Shown here piece after piece: positions 22,988 through 34,619 of a stretch of 64,000 bases of DNA (position 1 is its first letter; the number at the start of each line of letters is the position of its first letter). The translations under genes and the position numbers were made by a program. The stretch comes from Molanna angustata (lineage: Eukaryota; Arthropoda; Insecta; Trichoptera; Molannidae). The notes beneath the pieces were generated by a model. It searched no databases. It was not told the origin of the DNA and saw only the letters and a list, made by a program, of their open reading frames with translations. Location of the stretch: positions 12,175,607 to 12,239,606 of the forward strand of contig OY754968.1 of the NCBI GenBank assembly GCA_963576475.1. The letters run 5' to 3'.

Positions 22988-23794
22988 ACTAAATTTTTTT
23001 TTTTTTAACATGTCTACGTAGGGGACGCCAGCTATTAGGATTTGGGTCCATTTTACTCTTCCGAAGAAGCGCACTACGTAGCGTTGGGAGGGGTTTGCAA
23101 TCTAGAAAAGAGTTTATTAATTCGGATTTTAAAAAGACCCGGGTTGTACGAAGATGGAAACACAGAATTCGGAAGATCGTTCCACAGTCGGGCTGCTGTG
23201 TTAATAAAGGAGTTCGAGAAGCGACTTGTTCGTATATGTTGAAGGTCCACTGTGAATGGATGCTGCGATTGAGTGAAGCGAGTGACTCTGTTGCGAGTGG
23301 GTGGAGGAGGGACCAAAGATGCAAGTTCTTCTGAGCAATTCCCGTGGTAATATCTATAGAATAAACTTAAAATACCGACTCTGCGTCTGTGTTCTAGTGA
23401 TTGCAATCCATCAGTCAGTGATGGATCATCAATCAGACGTATAGCACGCCTTTGGACAGCGTCGAGGGTATTCAGTAGGTATTGGGGGGCGCCACTCCAG
23501 AGGTGACTGCCATATTCAATAATTGGGCGTATTTGCGCTTTGTAGAGTATACAGATCTGGGTCTTAGTAAAATATCTGCGCGCTCTATATAGTACGCTCA
23601 ATTTCTTGGAGGCGAGTTTCACCTTAGCTTCGATGGAGCCCTTGTAGTGTAATTGGTTCGTTATAGATACTCCAAGCAGGTCGATAGAGCTGCTGTTAGG
23701 TAGGGTGCTTCCGTTGAAAGACACTTGCAATTCATTGGGGTTTCTCTTCGCAGAAATTAGACAGGCTTGGACAGGCTTTTATTAAATCCAAACA
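22988..23794 (-). pseudogene. CR1-like LINE ORF2 C-terminal, long open frame
   Basis: Minus-strand frame from about 23760 to the stop at 23074, open for about 220 codons. Blocks in order: CLISAKRNPNELQ, SIDLLGVSI, SKKLSVLYRARRYFT, LYKAQIRPIIEYGSHLWSGA, LDAVQRRAIRLIDDP, RRVGILSLFYRYYHGNCSEE, SNSFINTAARLWNDLP. This is the thumb/post-RT region of a CR1/Jockey-group LINE. The catalytic FADD region is absent (5'-truncated). Its open frame suggests a young insertion. The 3' UTR ends in a 12-base T run (22988-22999), which is poly(A) on the minus strand. The clade name is my best guess. Confidence 0.82.
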
Positions 23795-23829
23795 GATTTA
23801 ATAAAAGTGCGTAGAAAGGAAAGAAGTCG

Positions 23830-24835
23830 ATTCTTATACTACATCGATTAGGTATACAGTTTATTTCACTGATGATGAAATCACTTTCTGGACTGAAATT
23901 ATTGTACAGGTAATTAGGTACAGGTTGTACCCATGTACATAGAGAAAACTGTCATACTTCTAAATTACATAAATAACAAGACTATAATTATACCTATAGC
24001 CAAACTATGTAGATTAAATTAAAGATTATAATTCCTCTTTATATGGCAATTGTTTCTATGGTGATGTCTTTTGTCTTCCACTATTCCTTCGGACACAATT
24101 GGATCGCTGCTCATGCGATGTGCGCTGTAGCAGCCATATAGTGATTTAGATGGTAAATATATTGATTTATTGAAGGTAGTATGTATTATTTAGATATAAC
24201 AAAAAGAGAAACAAGTATGCAATAATTTGATAGATCCAATAAATAACGTCTGATTGAGGTTTTTAACGTTGTTGGATATTTAAGACCACCGATCATCTCA
24301 ACATCACGACCTGATCGATTCCAAATCGTATCCTACTTTTTGTGATATTATTACAGACCGCCGCTACTTTTGGACCTGAATGCACAAGCTGACTCAACTG
24401 AGATTCGGTTTCATGTCTCAACAAATTCAAAAATCAGATCAAGTACCTACACTATATCTACCTAATTTTTGTAATTGTTTTACACATTTTTGAATTTTTC
24501 ACAGAATTTTTTGAATTGTAGATACCTCTAAAAAATAAATTTAGTATATTTAGTTATGTTTATGTTTATCACAAGTGTCGTAAGAAATAATGTGCTGTGT
24601 AGAAAAACAATATTTAATTTTGGTTTAGACATAACTCCTTAGTGGCAAATGCTTACTTTTTTGTTAAATGAAACGTTGGTTCTTAATTTTTTCGTATGAG
24701 ATTTTACGCCACTAACAAAAAAGCTTTTGCTACGGTTTAAATCCCAGACCAAATATTATCAACTTCCAGCCGTTTCTCTTGACAGATGCTTTAGTTTTTA
24801 TATCTTGAACTATCAAGACTGATGTCAATAGATTA
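23830..24835. other. Unassigned, with a small imperfect inverted repeat
   Basis: No gene recognised. 24645-24734 has inverted arms built on GTGGCAAATGC..TTTTTTGTTA and its approximate complement AACAAAAAAGC..TTTGCTAC, about 25 bp each; possibly a decayed small hairpin element. Confidence 0.35.
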
Positions 24836-24840
24836 TGAAT

Positions 24841-25250
24841 AGGGCTACAAGCTCTGTAACGTTCCCAATGGAATGGCGTAGGAGACGGATGCATCTGATG
24901 TCAATAATTGAAGTGTATTATTATAATTTTTTTTTCTCATATTGTTATTATTGTTTTTTTTTTTGTTTATTGTTGATCATGTGGTTGATGTTTATGGTGT
25001 TGTTGTTTTGATGTGTGCGTATGTGTATGTGTAGGTATATGTGCATATATGCATGTATATATGTATAATGTATATTATTGTATTTTACTGAATAGCCTCA
25101 CCTTAAGACAGGCGTAGCCGTTTAGGTGAGGTTATGATGAATAAAAAGAGAGAGGAGGAAGTTATTATGTATTATGTTTTGTTGACTTTTTAGTTTCTTT
25201 TCTTTCTTTTTTGTACTTGCATTTTTACTGTATTAATAAATAAATAAAAT
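24841..25250 (+). repeat. Retroelement 3' UTR-like repeat
   Basis: Starts with CTCTGTAACGTTCCCAATGG, related to the end of the 17638-18259 insertion. Then a T-rich run, a TG/TA-rich run, a hairpin CCTCACCT...AGGTGAGG (about 25097-25130, loop GACAGGCGTAGCCG), and an ATTAATAAATAAATAAA tail. The layout suits the 3' UTR of a LINE on the plus strand, but I see no coding end upstream. Confidence 0.5.
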
Positions 25251-25394
25251 CACTATTCTTTATGAAATATTTTTTGTACTTGTATTTCTGAAACGTAAAC
25301 TAAGTAGGTACTTGAAATAAATCATATATTTGTCCTACAATAAAGTAGGTATTTAACACGTTTCCTTTAACTAGCAAAAGTTCCGAATCTGAAC

Positions 25395-25470
25395 AAATCA
25401 ACACTGAAAACTAATTAGAAAACTGTGTTTCCACCTGGAATCAAACACAGAATTACGTGGTTTTAAGTCA
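25395..25470 (-). repeat. SINE-A remnant
   Basis: ACTGAAAACTAATTAGAAAA, CTGTGTTTCCACCTGGAATC: the middle and reversed B-box region of SINE-A, heavily mutated. Confidence 0.5.
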
Positions 25471-25474
25471 ATCG

Positions 25475-26035
25475 TACCTAGTGATCCATTAAGGCTAACT
25501 AATTGTAGAAACAAAACATTTTTGCTTTTTGAGAAATGGAAAAAAAAACAGTGTTCTTACTGACTTTCACATTATTGCTACATATTATATTGTGTTATTG
25601 AAAAAAAAGTAAATACTTCTTTCAAATATAAACCAAAAATTATTGTAAAATTTCGATAGAGTGAAGTCAGCTTTGAAAAATGGTTGATCCTCTTTCTTCC
25701 TGTGGTGGTGGTCAAAGGATGAAATATCAATTTTCCTAGTGCAGTTCCTCAGGACCAAGGGCCATGATGTGATTCTTTGTCGCTTCAGGAATTCATCGGA
25801 GGTAAATCATAAAAAAATGTCGTCGGCCGGTCACAAAGCGCCGTCGATGAGGCACCAAAGTTTTTGTCATTTTTTGACAACTCGTCGACATAACCAGAAG
25901 AATTAAATCATTATAAAATCTTTTGGTATTTCCTCGTATATATCTATTCATATAAGTATATTACATGATCGTTTGATTGATTCAAACGTGTAATTACCAA
26001 AAATACATGTATTTAAATACTTATTTATCTCATAG
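25475..26035. other. Unassigned stretch
   Basis: No gene recognised. 25680-25870 has a more mixed base composition, but no frame or motif I can support. Confidence 0.3.
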
Positions 26036-26039
26036 ATAG

Positions 26040-26165
26040 ATATCTTCTTCTTCTAAAGGAGGTTGGCGATCATCACACTTAACTCATCCCGATCCTGAGA
26101 TAACTCGTAAGTGACGCAGCATCTGGAATCTCGAACCACCCTCTGAGATTTTAAGGCCACGATTT
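26040..26165 (-). pseudogene. Possible LINE 3' tail, weak
   Basis: The minus strand reads SQDRDELSVMIANLL, stop, then a GAAGAAGAAG tail. The QDR..W..M.ANL pattern is reminiscent of LINE ends, but too short and too degenerate for certainty. Confidence 0.25.
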
Positions 26166-26261
26166 TCTTTTATACCCAATATAGATCTACTGTTTATCTT
26201 TAAGATATGCAAAGATCATTTGATTGATTTCTATGCGATATCCTAGCAAAGAAACCCTTTA

Positions 26262-26500
26262 TGGGCAAATAACAAGTAAATATCAAATATTAATTAAACA
26301 GGCACGTTAACTTTTGACTCTAAGTTGCGCGAATTATCGGAAGGGATTGCTTCATGGCAATAAACTCGCCTCGCAACTCGAATCACCATTGGTTGACCTT
26401 AAATAAATTAGAATATTAAACAATGATGAAAATCGTCTCACAAATCCAGACTAGAATACACTGAATGACTGTATAACCACAGAAAATCGAATCATATTTC
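26262..26500 (-). repeat. SINE-A, decayed and interrupted
   Basis: GGGCAAATAACAAGTAAATA and TCAAATATTAATTAAACAGG match the 3' part. ATCGTCTCACAAATCCAGAC and CAGAAAATCGAATC (from about 26430) match the middle and reversed B box. Between them is about 130 bp of unrelated sequence. Confidence 0.5.
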
Positions 26501-26509
26501 TACAAAATG

Positions 26510-27400
26510 ACATGTATGAAATCATCTATTTTTGATTCAATACTTCAATCTATTGCAGAAGGATTTTTATTGTAAATAATAATAGGTACATATGATAATT
26601 AAAACTAGAACTTCAACTTATTCACTTGATACTCAGTAAATTTCTTGAGTGAGGGGACGGATGATTTTCATATCTACTAACCAAGAAAAAAATCCCAAAA
26701 TTTGTTGCGCGAAGCCCAAGTGATTTTTCAAGATGTTAGGGAATAATTCTTCCTAAAATATGTGTATGATATCATGACTAGGGTCTCAAAAATCGTATGA
26801 TATTAAAAAAACATACCTTTCTACAAACAAAGTTTCTTTTTCTACAGAACGTCTGTATTCAAACTAAAAGTATTAATTTTGATAGTAAATCCGATTGGTT
26901 TAATAACACACATCGACGATCAACACAAATAAAATGCAAAATATTTCGTTTAATCGTTGAAATTAGAAAATGATCGGTGGTCCTAGGGCTGTCAGTAGGG
27001 AATCGAGTAGGTACATAAGTATTTTTTTTATTAGAAAGTGGATACTTTTAATGATTCTTGTATGACGAATCGCATACAGTCTCTGAGATCTGAGTGATGC
27101 TGACCAGACCAGACCAGACTGAGTCCCTTACTCCCTGGGTGGTTCGCCCATCATATCGAGACTTCATAATATTATGCCAAACAGACTCCCTTCCAGTATA
27201 CAGATCGTTCGTATATAGGATGAAATAATATTTTATTGGTTAGGTTCTCAATAATAATTACTGAAAAACAGTGTTTTATTTTGATAATATATTTTATGGA
27301 GAATCTACCAGTCTCATTCTATCGCTTTCAAAATCATTGCCCGTAATCTTTTTTACCAACATCCGCAATATTGACGATTGATAGGTACATATACTTTTTA
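26510..27400. other. Unassigned stretch
   Basis: No gene recognised; a short (CCAGA)n run at about 27099-27119. Confidence 0.35.
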
Positions 27401-27401
27401 A

Positions 27402-27528
27402 AAATAATGAATATGTCCTTTTAACAAATACATGAATACATCCTCATACATTCCATAAATTAAGGTGAACGAAATCAGTCGTGGCAGGATTCGAACTCGC
27501 GACCACTGGATTATTAACCCAGCGCGAT
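27402..27528 (-). repeat. SINE-B, copy 3
   Basis: Reverse orientation: ATATGTCCTTTTAACAAATA, CATCCTCATACATTCCATAA, TCAGTCGTGGCAGGATTCGA, ACTCGCGACCACTGGATTAT, CCAGCGC. The reversed B box GATTCGAACTC (27488-27498) is close to consensus. Its tRNA-like head ends near 27528. Confidence 0.82.
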
Positions 27529-27721
27529 AAAGATGATTGGTGGCTAAAAATAAAAATTAGATAAAACACATTTGAATTTAAAAAAATAATTATAAATATA
27601 ACTATGTATTAAGTAAAAAACAACATTGCTCTATGTTATGAACCGGCTTAGAACTTTTTTATGTAAGACGAGACTTGTATGTGGATATAAATGCATGAGT
27701 TGTTCTTAATTTTATAAGGTT

Positions 27722-27866
27722 ATGCACACCTGTCGCTGGATATTTCACACTGAGGGATATACCGGGATGGAAGGTACGTATGTATTTATATGTAAGAATT
27801 CTGCACGCCCGCACACCCGTCGTTGGTTACCTCACACTATGGGATATGCCGTGATTGTATGAATGT
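27722..27866 (+). repeat. Two tandem copies of a short repeat
   Basis: Unit 1 (27722-27790): CACACCTGTCGCTGGATATTT, CACACTGAGGGATATACCG, GTACGTATGTATT. Unit 2 (27800-27866): CACACCCGTCGTTGGTTACC, CACACTATGGGATATGCCGT, GATTGTATGAATG. Same family as 18425-18500. Confidence 0.65.
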
Positions 27867-27879
27867 TTATATTTTCAAA

Positions 27880-28780
27880 GGTTATAAATAAATATTCTAT
27901 AAAATTAATAACCTAAAAAATATTTTTATAAAATGTCAAAAAAAATCTAAAAAAACATAATCCATATTATCTTTTCCAATACATGGTGTTGCATTAACCT
28001 ACTAAGTTATATTATTTTTTATTCTGTCAAGTAGAATTATAAATTGTTATTGCCATTGTATTGTACAACGGAAGATGATCAGAGAATATGAAGTTTTTGT
28101 CCCAATGGCCACCGAGTACCACGCGATAGTCGTGTGTTACCTATACCCAAATTAAAACATGAATTATTTATTTGTTATATACACTCATATATTTATTTTT
28201 AAAATGTTATCGGAACCAGTCCATTTAGATGACAGTTAATATAAAAACGCCAATAATTTGGAGGGAAAAAATATGTGGCCATTACTCATATGAGATTTTC
28301 GATTATTTATTTATCTACCTACCTGTGCGCATTTATCGTATAAGTATTTCGTCCTCTTTATTATTGTGACATTAAAATAATTTCATTTTTTGATTGGTCG
28401 AACACGCTGATGTACCTATGTGAATATCAGTGCAGATTAAGTATGCTTTTGAAGTAATTTATATAGGTCCGTACCTACCTACTCTACAATATATATAAAT
28501 TTTTTTAAAGTAAATGAACATCAAAAAGGTTTTTAAATGCTAAAAAAGATAAAAAGATAACAAATTAAATATGAATATGTGGTAATGGATATTATATAAT
28601 CGATTTATAGATTATTGAAAACAAAAATAGACAGACGTCCACTCTTAAATCAAAGATTATAATTAATAATAGTAATGAAATATTTATAGAGACGAAAACA
28701 AGTTCACGTACGAATACAAAGAAATATATCAACAAAATAAAAAGAAAAACAACTTTTCCGAATCAAAAATCCCAATACAT
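27880..28780. other. Unassigned AT-rich stretch
   Basis: No gene recognised. A 16-17 bp tandem duplication (AAATCCCAATACATT) lies at about 28767-28800, directly at the 5' edge of the next LINE. Confidence 0.35.
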
Positions 28781-28789
28781 TAAAAATCC

Positions 28790-29640
28790 CAATACATTAA
28801 AACAATTATATTGCTCTCTTGTCAGAGGTCAACTTGAGTACGCATCAACTATATGGAATCCCCAGTACAAGGTTTACATTCACTCGTTGGATCAAATTCA
28901 GAATAAATTCATTAAATATTCAAACTACCGTTGTAACAATAGGTACTTACCAACCTACTATACTAACTTCTTTGACCACGCGACGCACAATTTCAGACCT
29001 TATGTTCCTTCATAGTATACTAAATGGAAACATAGAATGTCATGAAATTCTTACCAATATCAAATTTAATACATCTACTCGCCGGACAAGACATACGTCA
29101 CTTTTCTTCTCCAATGTCTGTAAAACAAATGCTTCCAAAAACGCTCCGATTAACAGAATGATAAACTTATTTAACTCTTACGAAAAAAATGCCGACTTAG
29201 ACATATTTTTTGATTCACATATAACATTCAAAAATAAACTTATATCTAACATCGTGACATTATAACAATTAGGTACTGATTAATTTTATTTTTCCCAACC
29301 ACCCTCACCAATATATTTTCTTTTTCTTCCCAACTCATGAATCTGTCAATATATGTTCGTCTACACACACATGCACACCCTCTCACACACACACACACAC
29401 ACATACACACCCACACACTCACACTCTTTCTAGATATCTCTTTCACTCACACATGTATTACTCTTCTCTCATGCGCGCACCACACTAATTCACACTTTTT
29501 TGTTGTATTATTTTGATATTAGGTATAGTACGTAAGAGGTACATGTTATTTTTGTATTTTTATTTATTTAATTTCAATAATTGTATGCATGTACTGTGTG
29601 CTGTCCTTGGTAAAATAAAATAAATAAATAAATAAAAGTC
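28790..29640 (+). pseudogene. Jockey-like LINE, 3' end of ORF2 plus 3' UTR
   Basis: The first frame reads LKQLYCSLVRGQLEYAS, TIWNPQYKVYIHSLDQIQNK. After a frame change it continues with RRTISDLMFLHSILNGNIEC, SRRTRHTSLF-like blocks and a stop at 29265. These are the same blocks as the minus-strand copy at 3395-4235, but only distantly related. The 3' UTR contains a CA-rich stretch (29365-29450) and ends in AAATAAAATAAATAAATAAA (about 29613-29636). No reverse-transcriptase core remains. Confidence 0.75.
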
Positions 29641-30790
29641 CTCAGCAGTTGATTTTCAGCATGATCCTAATATACATATTTTTTTATTATTTTAATATAT
29701 AAACCAATGTTTTTTGATTTTATTTTCATTAGTGAAATAATAAAGAATGATAACAAAAAAATACCAAACAGATAAAATACAGTGGGAAAGATTTTGAAGT
29801 TATTTCTATAACTTCCATTAAAAATGTGAAAGTTATAGAAATCAAATTTAATAATAACTTTCATAGACGATTCATTTGTTTGTATACCTATATTATGTTC
29901 TTTTATTTTCACAAATTATTTCTGCATATTTTTTTTCAACAACAAAAAATACACATTTCCATAAAAAGATTATTGTAATTTTTACACAAATTTGATGACA
30001 AGATCGACTTATTACACGACTCAAATAAGAAAATCATCTCGAATATCAGATATGGATATAAGATAAATGTGGAAAAATTTCTAAAAACGAGTCCGGTGAT
30101 TCGTGATAAATTTGCAAAATATTTAAAAAGTATGGCGTTATTGCTTCATATTTCCAGCAATACCAGAATATTATTAAAACTTACATGTCACATCTAGGTT
30201 TTATAGCGCACACAAAGAAACATGGAATAAAAGCGATATAAAGAGAAATCATATATATGAAGTTTTTGATCGAAGTCTATAATCGAATGCTAATCGACAC
30301 ATTATCATTGTTCGCGATCGATTTATAAATACGATAACATGTTTAATGTTCTTATGACCACATGCTATGAAACTACATTAAACCTACCTAGGGAACAACT
30401 ATATATTATTTTATATTAAATTTATGTTAATTTTCGCATACCTTTCTCAATGCATGTAGGTATTACGCACTTCTAGAAATAATATGACATATTCAAAGAT
30501 AATAAAAGCATTAGTTTTTTCATCAGAGCCTTTGGGTATACTAATAGTAAGTACACGACAATGCATTTCCTAAATTAAGACAAAAGTGGTATTATTCTCC
30601 ATTTTATTTTCTGCGACCCAAAACTGCCTCAGATTTCCAAGAAATTATTCGACGCCTTTTGGTCATATCCTCTCCTGTATTATTCTCTGGATTATACGTA
30701 CTTTTTTATGTATTTGATGGAAACATCACACGGACTTTTTCACCCAGCCCTCTCTCTACACGATGGAGATAGTTATAATTTATAATAGGC
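29641..30790. other. Unassigned AT-rich stretch
   Basis: No gene or repeat recognised. The 81-codon minus-strand frame at 29667-29912 is Ile/Lys/Phe-rich and looks random. Confidence 0.35.
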
Positions 30791-30797
30791 GATAGCT

Positions 30798-30867
30798 GTT
30801 GGCCAGGATCGGAATGTTTGGGGTTCGATTCTCTCTAATCTGCCAGGGACACGACGCGATGGTATGC
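30798..30867 (+). pseudogene. LINE tail (SAYP family), short
   Basis: Reads CQDRNVWGSILSNLPGTRRD, then GATGGTATGC. Compare CQDRKMWRSVLSAYPVRDMA at the end of the copy at 34982-35532. Only about 22 codons. Confidence 0.5.
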
Positions 30868-31247
30868 TCGTTTTTCAGTGCATTTCTTCCTACGATCCTA
30901 CGAAGTAAGGATTAATAGAAAACTTAGTTTAGAGTCATTGAAGTCGGTTAATTATTATTGTTTGGAATAATTAAATGTTACGCACTGGGTATGTAGGTAC
31001 ATAATAGGTTTTATTGGTTTGAATTGCACTTGGAGTAACTAGGGAGGTCGTAATTGCAGATATCTGTTAGAATTTATGCTCCAATTAAGAATCCAGCTTA
31101 TATCTGCGCAAGGAGAAAGAAAGAGAAGCTTGTATAGAATGATAATATAAATCATGAAGCCGTCCATTGTGACATTTTTTTCTGTTGTTAATTAAAGTCT
31201 GTGTAATGAATGCCAATCACCGCGAGGATCTCACCGAATCTCCACGT

Positions 31248-31312
31248 ACCTACATACCATCACGCTGTTTACCTGTTATCGAGGTAGACAGAGTGAATCG
31301 TGCGCCAAACAC
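31248..31312 (-). pseudogene. LINE tail (SAYP family), short, reverse
   Basis: ACATACCATCACGCTGTTTAC and GAGGTAGACAGAGTGAATCG are a reversed copy of the 3' coding end and tail of the family at 34982-35532. Confidence 0.5.
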
Positions 31313-31800
31313 TTCTGTCTTTGCATAGTCGGTCTTCGTGGTTTCCTACCTTCATCACCACTCGCTCTGCATATGGGGACTGCATATGAGGATATCACTC
31401 CCTTCACAGAACGCAAAATGAACGAATAAAACGCAAAGTACGAAGAATAACTCACGGAACCTACTAGATCAGCAATCTCGGCAATATAGTGAAAGAAGAA
31501 GAATCAACAAATGTGAATAGAAGATTCACACTTGTGGTCTGCAACACTTGACATAAGATCCTTTTACATACAGTGCATCAGAGATGTGACCAAGTTCTCT
31601 GGAAAGTGTCGACTTTACGGGAATCTTCTGAAAGTAAGACACTATCTTTATTAATGACAGAATTTCTCAAACGCTTTCAAATTGTTTTTCGAGATCACAA
31701 ATCCGCTTGACCATTACTTAACCTTAAAGAGGCCAACAAACGGCAACAACGAGCTCCGATCCATTGGATGGCAATACTTCGTTCCTTGGCGCTTTAGTTA
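31313..31800. other. Unassigned, moderately GC for this window
   Basis: No frame or repeat recognised; reads like unique sequence. Confidence 0.35.
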
Positions 31801-31810
31801 GATATTTTTA

Positions 31811-31940
31811 TTGCTTTTCGGGCAATAAACAAGTACAAGGTATGACCAATATTAATTACCACGCACCCAATAACAAGTTGCCACACTATGGAAACTTGTG
31901 ATATCAATCAACTCACACATTTCAAAACTGTACCTCCTCC
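31811..31940 (-). repeat. SINE-A, partial
   Basis: GCTTTTCGGGCAATAAACAAG, CGCACCCAATAACAAGTTGC, CACACTATGGAAACTTGTGA, then AAAACTGTACCTCCTCC. The head with the A and B boxes is missing. Confidence 0.65.
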
Positions 31941-32072
31941 ATATCCGATAGGAAAAATAGGCAATGGCATAAAGTACATACAAGTAATTATACAAAAAAA
32001 AATTGAAACGCATTGAAATAATCAGAAAGTTATTTCTCAAAAACAAAAATGTAAAAATCATCCATTAATATT

Positions 32073-32230
32073 TATTTATTTAATACTTTTCTCGGGCAAC
32101 TAACAGGTACTATGTCAAATATTAATTTAACACGCACCCAATAAAAATTTGCCACATTATGGAATCGAATCCGGGACCTTTGGATCAGCAGTACCCAGAT
32201 ACCCAACCAACTGAGCCACGAAGGCCGACA
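32073..32230 (-). repeat. SINE-A with an internal deletion
   Basis: 3' part CTCGGGCAACTAACAGGTAC, CACGCACCCAATAAAAATTT, GCCACATTATGGA, then directly ATCGAATCCGGGACCTTTGG, ACCCAACCAACTGAGCCACG, AAGGCCGACA. About 90 bp of the normal body is missing at about 32161-32163, while both ends are intact. The A-rich tail on the left is TTTATTTATTTAATAC. Confidence 0.8.
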
Positions 32231-32239
32231 ATATTGATG

Positions 32240-32890
32240 TTTAGATAGTAAAAAAGAGACACAAAAGTGATCATATTCATTCCCAAGATTAATAATATAT
32301 TGTTGATAATATTATTATTTCATATATTGTTTTATTGCACAGCCTTCTGAGTGACCTCATTTCCGTGGCATTTATTCTACTATCATGCTCTATTTTCCAC
32401 GCTGATCCGACGCGAATCTTTGTCGTTGAGCCACTGTGATCTATTAAAGTCAGATAGCCGTCGTAGTCGCTTCTACTGCGAAATTAAAACGAGGTGATTT
32501 TTCTAAATAAATAAAAATCAACACAACAACACCCCCTCCCCTGAACATAAATACATTGGCAGAGGAACAAATCGTTCGGCCATGTTCTCCTGTGATGAAC
32601 AAACCCCGACAGAATTTAAATTAGCGCTTTTCCAAAAGCAATAATCATTATAAATGAACGTCGCGGATTACGACCAATCTCTCGTCCCCGGGTAGCTTTA
32701 AGAACAGAGAACAACACGCGACAAGTCGAACTTTATTAAATTTTAGATCGAAGCTTTACAACCGGCTGTTATACTAATGCAATAAAGGCGACACAATACA
32801 TACAACTTGAAACATACCTGCTTGATTTATTCGTACCTATACATTTATAGGAATGAGAAAGAGAAAGAGGAACGAAAAAAAAATATTACG
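32240..32890. other. Unique-looking stretch, no gene seen
   Basis: Less AT-rich than average at 32390-32480 and 32520-32720 (for example CGTCGCGGATTACGACC), with no frame longer than chance and no repeat match within the window. Confidence 0.35.
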
Positions 32891-32895
32891 AATTT

Positions 32896-33400
32896 ATGTA
32901 CACCACGTGCACGAAGGCAGGTTTATTGACTTTAGGTAATCTCTTCCAACCAACGAAGAAGTCTCGTGAAGTCTCAAAAGTAAATTTGGTGAAATAGCAT
33001 CAAGTGAGTCATTATTTATTTTTACTTCATGTACCATGCTGTGTACCATGGCGGGTTTTTTGCCATGAGTAAATTTCTTCCAACCAACCAAAGCTACGTG
33101 ATGCCATAAAAAGTGAAGTGGTAGGTACATTAAATTTATAACAATAAACAAACAAAAATAAACACGTAATATTATTAAATGTTAAATCATAGCAAGAAAA
33201 AAAGGAGGGAGATAGAGGTGAGATGTGAGGGAAGATGGGGAAGGAGTAACAATTAAGAGTTATATTATAAGACAGGTATAACGGCATTATTTTTTTTTAA
33301 AAGGGTGAATCAATTGAGACGTCGTATAATGTTCCATAGACTTGCTGATTGCACTTCAAAAGAGGAACTGTGAAAGTCAGTAGAGTGAATGGGAATAGCT
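32896..33400 (-). repeat. LINE 3' UTR-type repeats, two hairpin motifs
   Basis: Two copies of the hairpin motif: 32915-32958 (GGCAGGTTTATTGACTTTAG, CTCTTCCAACCAACG) and 33050-33092 (GGCGGGTTTTTTGCCATGAG, TTTCTTCCAACCAACC). An A/G-rich stretch follows (33195-33250), then TTGCTGATTGCACTTCAAAA, which matches 19922-19940. Read on the minus strand this is a LINE 3' end with UTR. Confidence 0.55.
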
Positions 33401-33839
33401 AGTGTCGTACGATCAGCAGATCGCACCTACCTACCTAAGAAAAAAAATAACACAACCATAGACAGACTAATCATTTAAATGAGAATAGATAGGAGGGAAT
33501 TATAAGGCGTTTGCAGGAATATTCGGGAAATAATTGAATTATAGGTTAACTATACCAATTGATTGAAAAAAAATATCCGTCTGTAAAATCAACAATATTT
33601 TAATAAACGAAATTGTATGTAAAATGTTTATTTTCCCCGTTCGATGATTTTGCATTATTATCTTCCGCATAATAATTTACGCAGGATCTATCTAATTTAA
33701 TTCTATTTTATTAAAAAAATATATAATGATTATAACTGCTGACCAAGTTATATGCATACTTATTCCAGTGCTAACAGTGGTATAATTTATTTCATTTTAG
33801 GAGAAATTTATATTAAATTTTAAACAAGAAGAATAAGAT

Positions 33840-33990
33840 AATGATATAGTTATCGTCAAACTTCTTGAGCCATTTATCCGTGGAGGCGAGCGATTTGCAC
33901 ATTTTATCAACCAATCAAAAAGACACATATTTGCGCTCTGCGCACTCAGAAGCCTGGCTCAAGTTTCGATAATTATACTATACCATCAGG
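33840..33990. repeat. Imperfect inverted repeat, possible MITE remnant
   Basis: Left arm TGATATAGTTATCG..AAACTTCTTGAGCCA. Right arm TGGCTCAAGTTTCGATAATTATACTATACCATCA, its approximate complement. The middle has CCAATCAAAAAG. The arms are about 30-35 bp and diverged. Confidence 0.45.
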
Positions 33991-34110
33991 ACATGCCCCT
34001 TTTATTAAGGTGGGCAGACAGAAATATTTGTTTTTGCCTCACTCTCATTTATTACCTACTGAAATATGTTAAACAAAAGTACAAAAATGATTGTGGAAAT
34101 GGTGGTACAA

Positions 34111-34180
34111 CTGAGGACAGACGGAGTTGGAGGCAGAAATTGAAGGAAACTAAGACTCGATTTAGGCTATAGCGCCATCG
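34111..34180 (+). pseudogene. LINE tail, short
   Basis: TEDRRSWRQKLKETKTRFRL, then stop (34169-34171) and AGCGCCATCG. It fits the AEDR..WR..L.EAK...GL end of LINE ORF2, followed by the short UTR start also seen at 11943 and 63288 (TAGCGCCAATG). Confidence 0.55.
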
Positions 34181-34449
34181 AAGATTTGGTTAGTTCCGAC
34201 TGCCTCGCAAGAGAACCTGCGGATTTATGTTAGGTATTATTGTTTTTGTCTGGATTTGTCGTATTTGCTTGACCACAAATGAACAATGTACTGATGATAT
34301 TGTACGCACGGTGTTGGTGATCGCGGTGTCCTGTGGAGAGAGAGAAAGAGAGCTAGGGTGGGTAGACCAGATAGAAAGTTTGTTTGTATCGGATGTTTAG
34401 AAGATTCGATAATAAATCAGCGTGTCCGAAACATTAATTCAAATCAAAT

Positions 34450-34610
34450 TAGGGTTCGGTAATCCCCTGCGTCAGTGCGGGGCTGCGAGTCATCCGTCTG
34501 GACGAGGCCGGGGGCGCTAATCGCCCGCCATCCCCTTCCATCCCCTCCCTTGCCCGGCCCTTTGCCCGCCATATACCACCCCCGTGGCGCGCAAAAAGAC
34601 CATTAGTTTC
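34450..34610. other. GC-rich island
   Basis: CCCCTGCGTCAGTGCGGGGC, GACGAGGCCGGGGGCGCTAA, CCCGCCATCCCCTTCC, ACCCCCGTGGCGCGC: about 150 bp of high G+C with many CpGs, in sharp contrast to the AT-rich surroundings. It does not match any repeat elsewhere in the window and has no clear reading frame. It could be a regulatory element, an untranslated exon or part of a foreign element. Confidence 0.5.
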
Positions 34611-34619
34611 AAGAACATC

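Noticed and set aside
23042..23334. Plus-strand frames of 66 and 79 codons
   Set aside because: Antisense shadows of the CR1-like frame.
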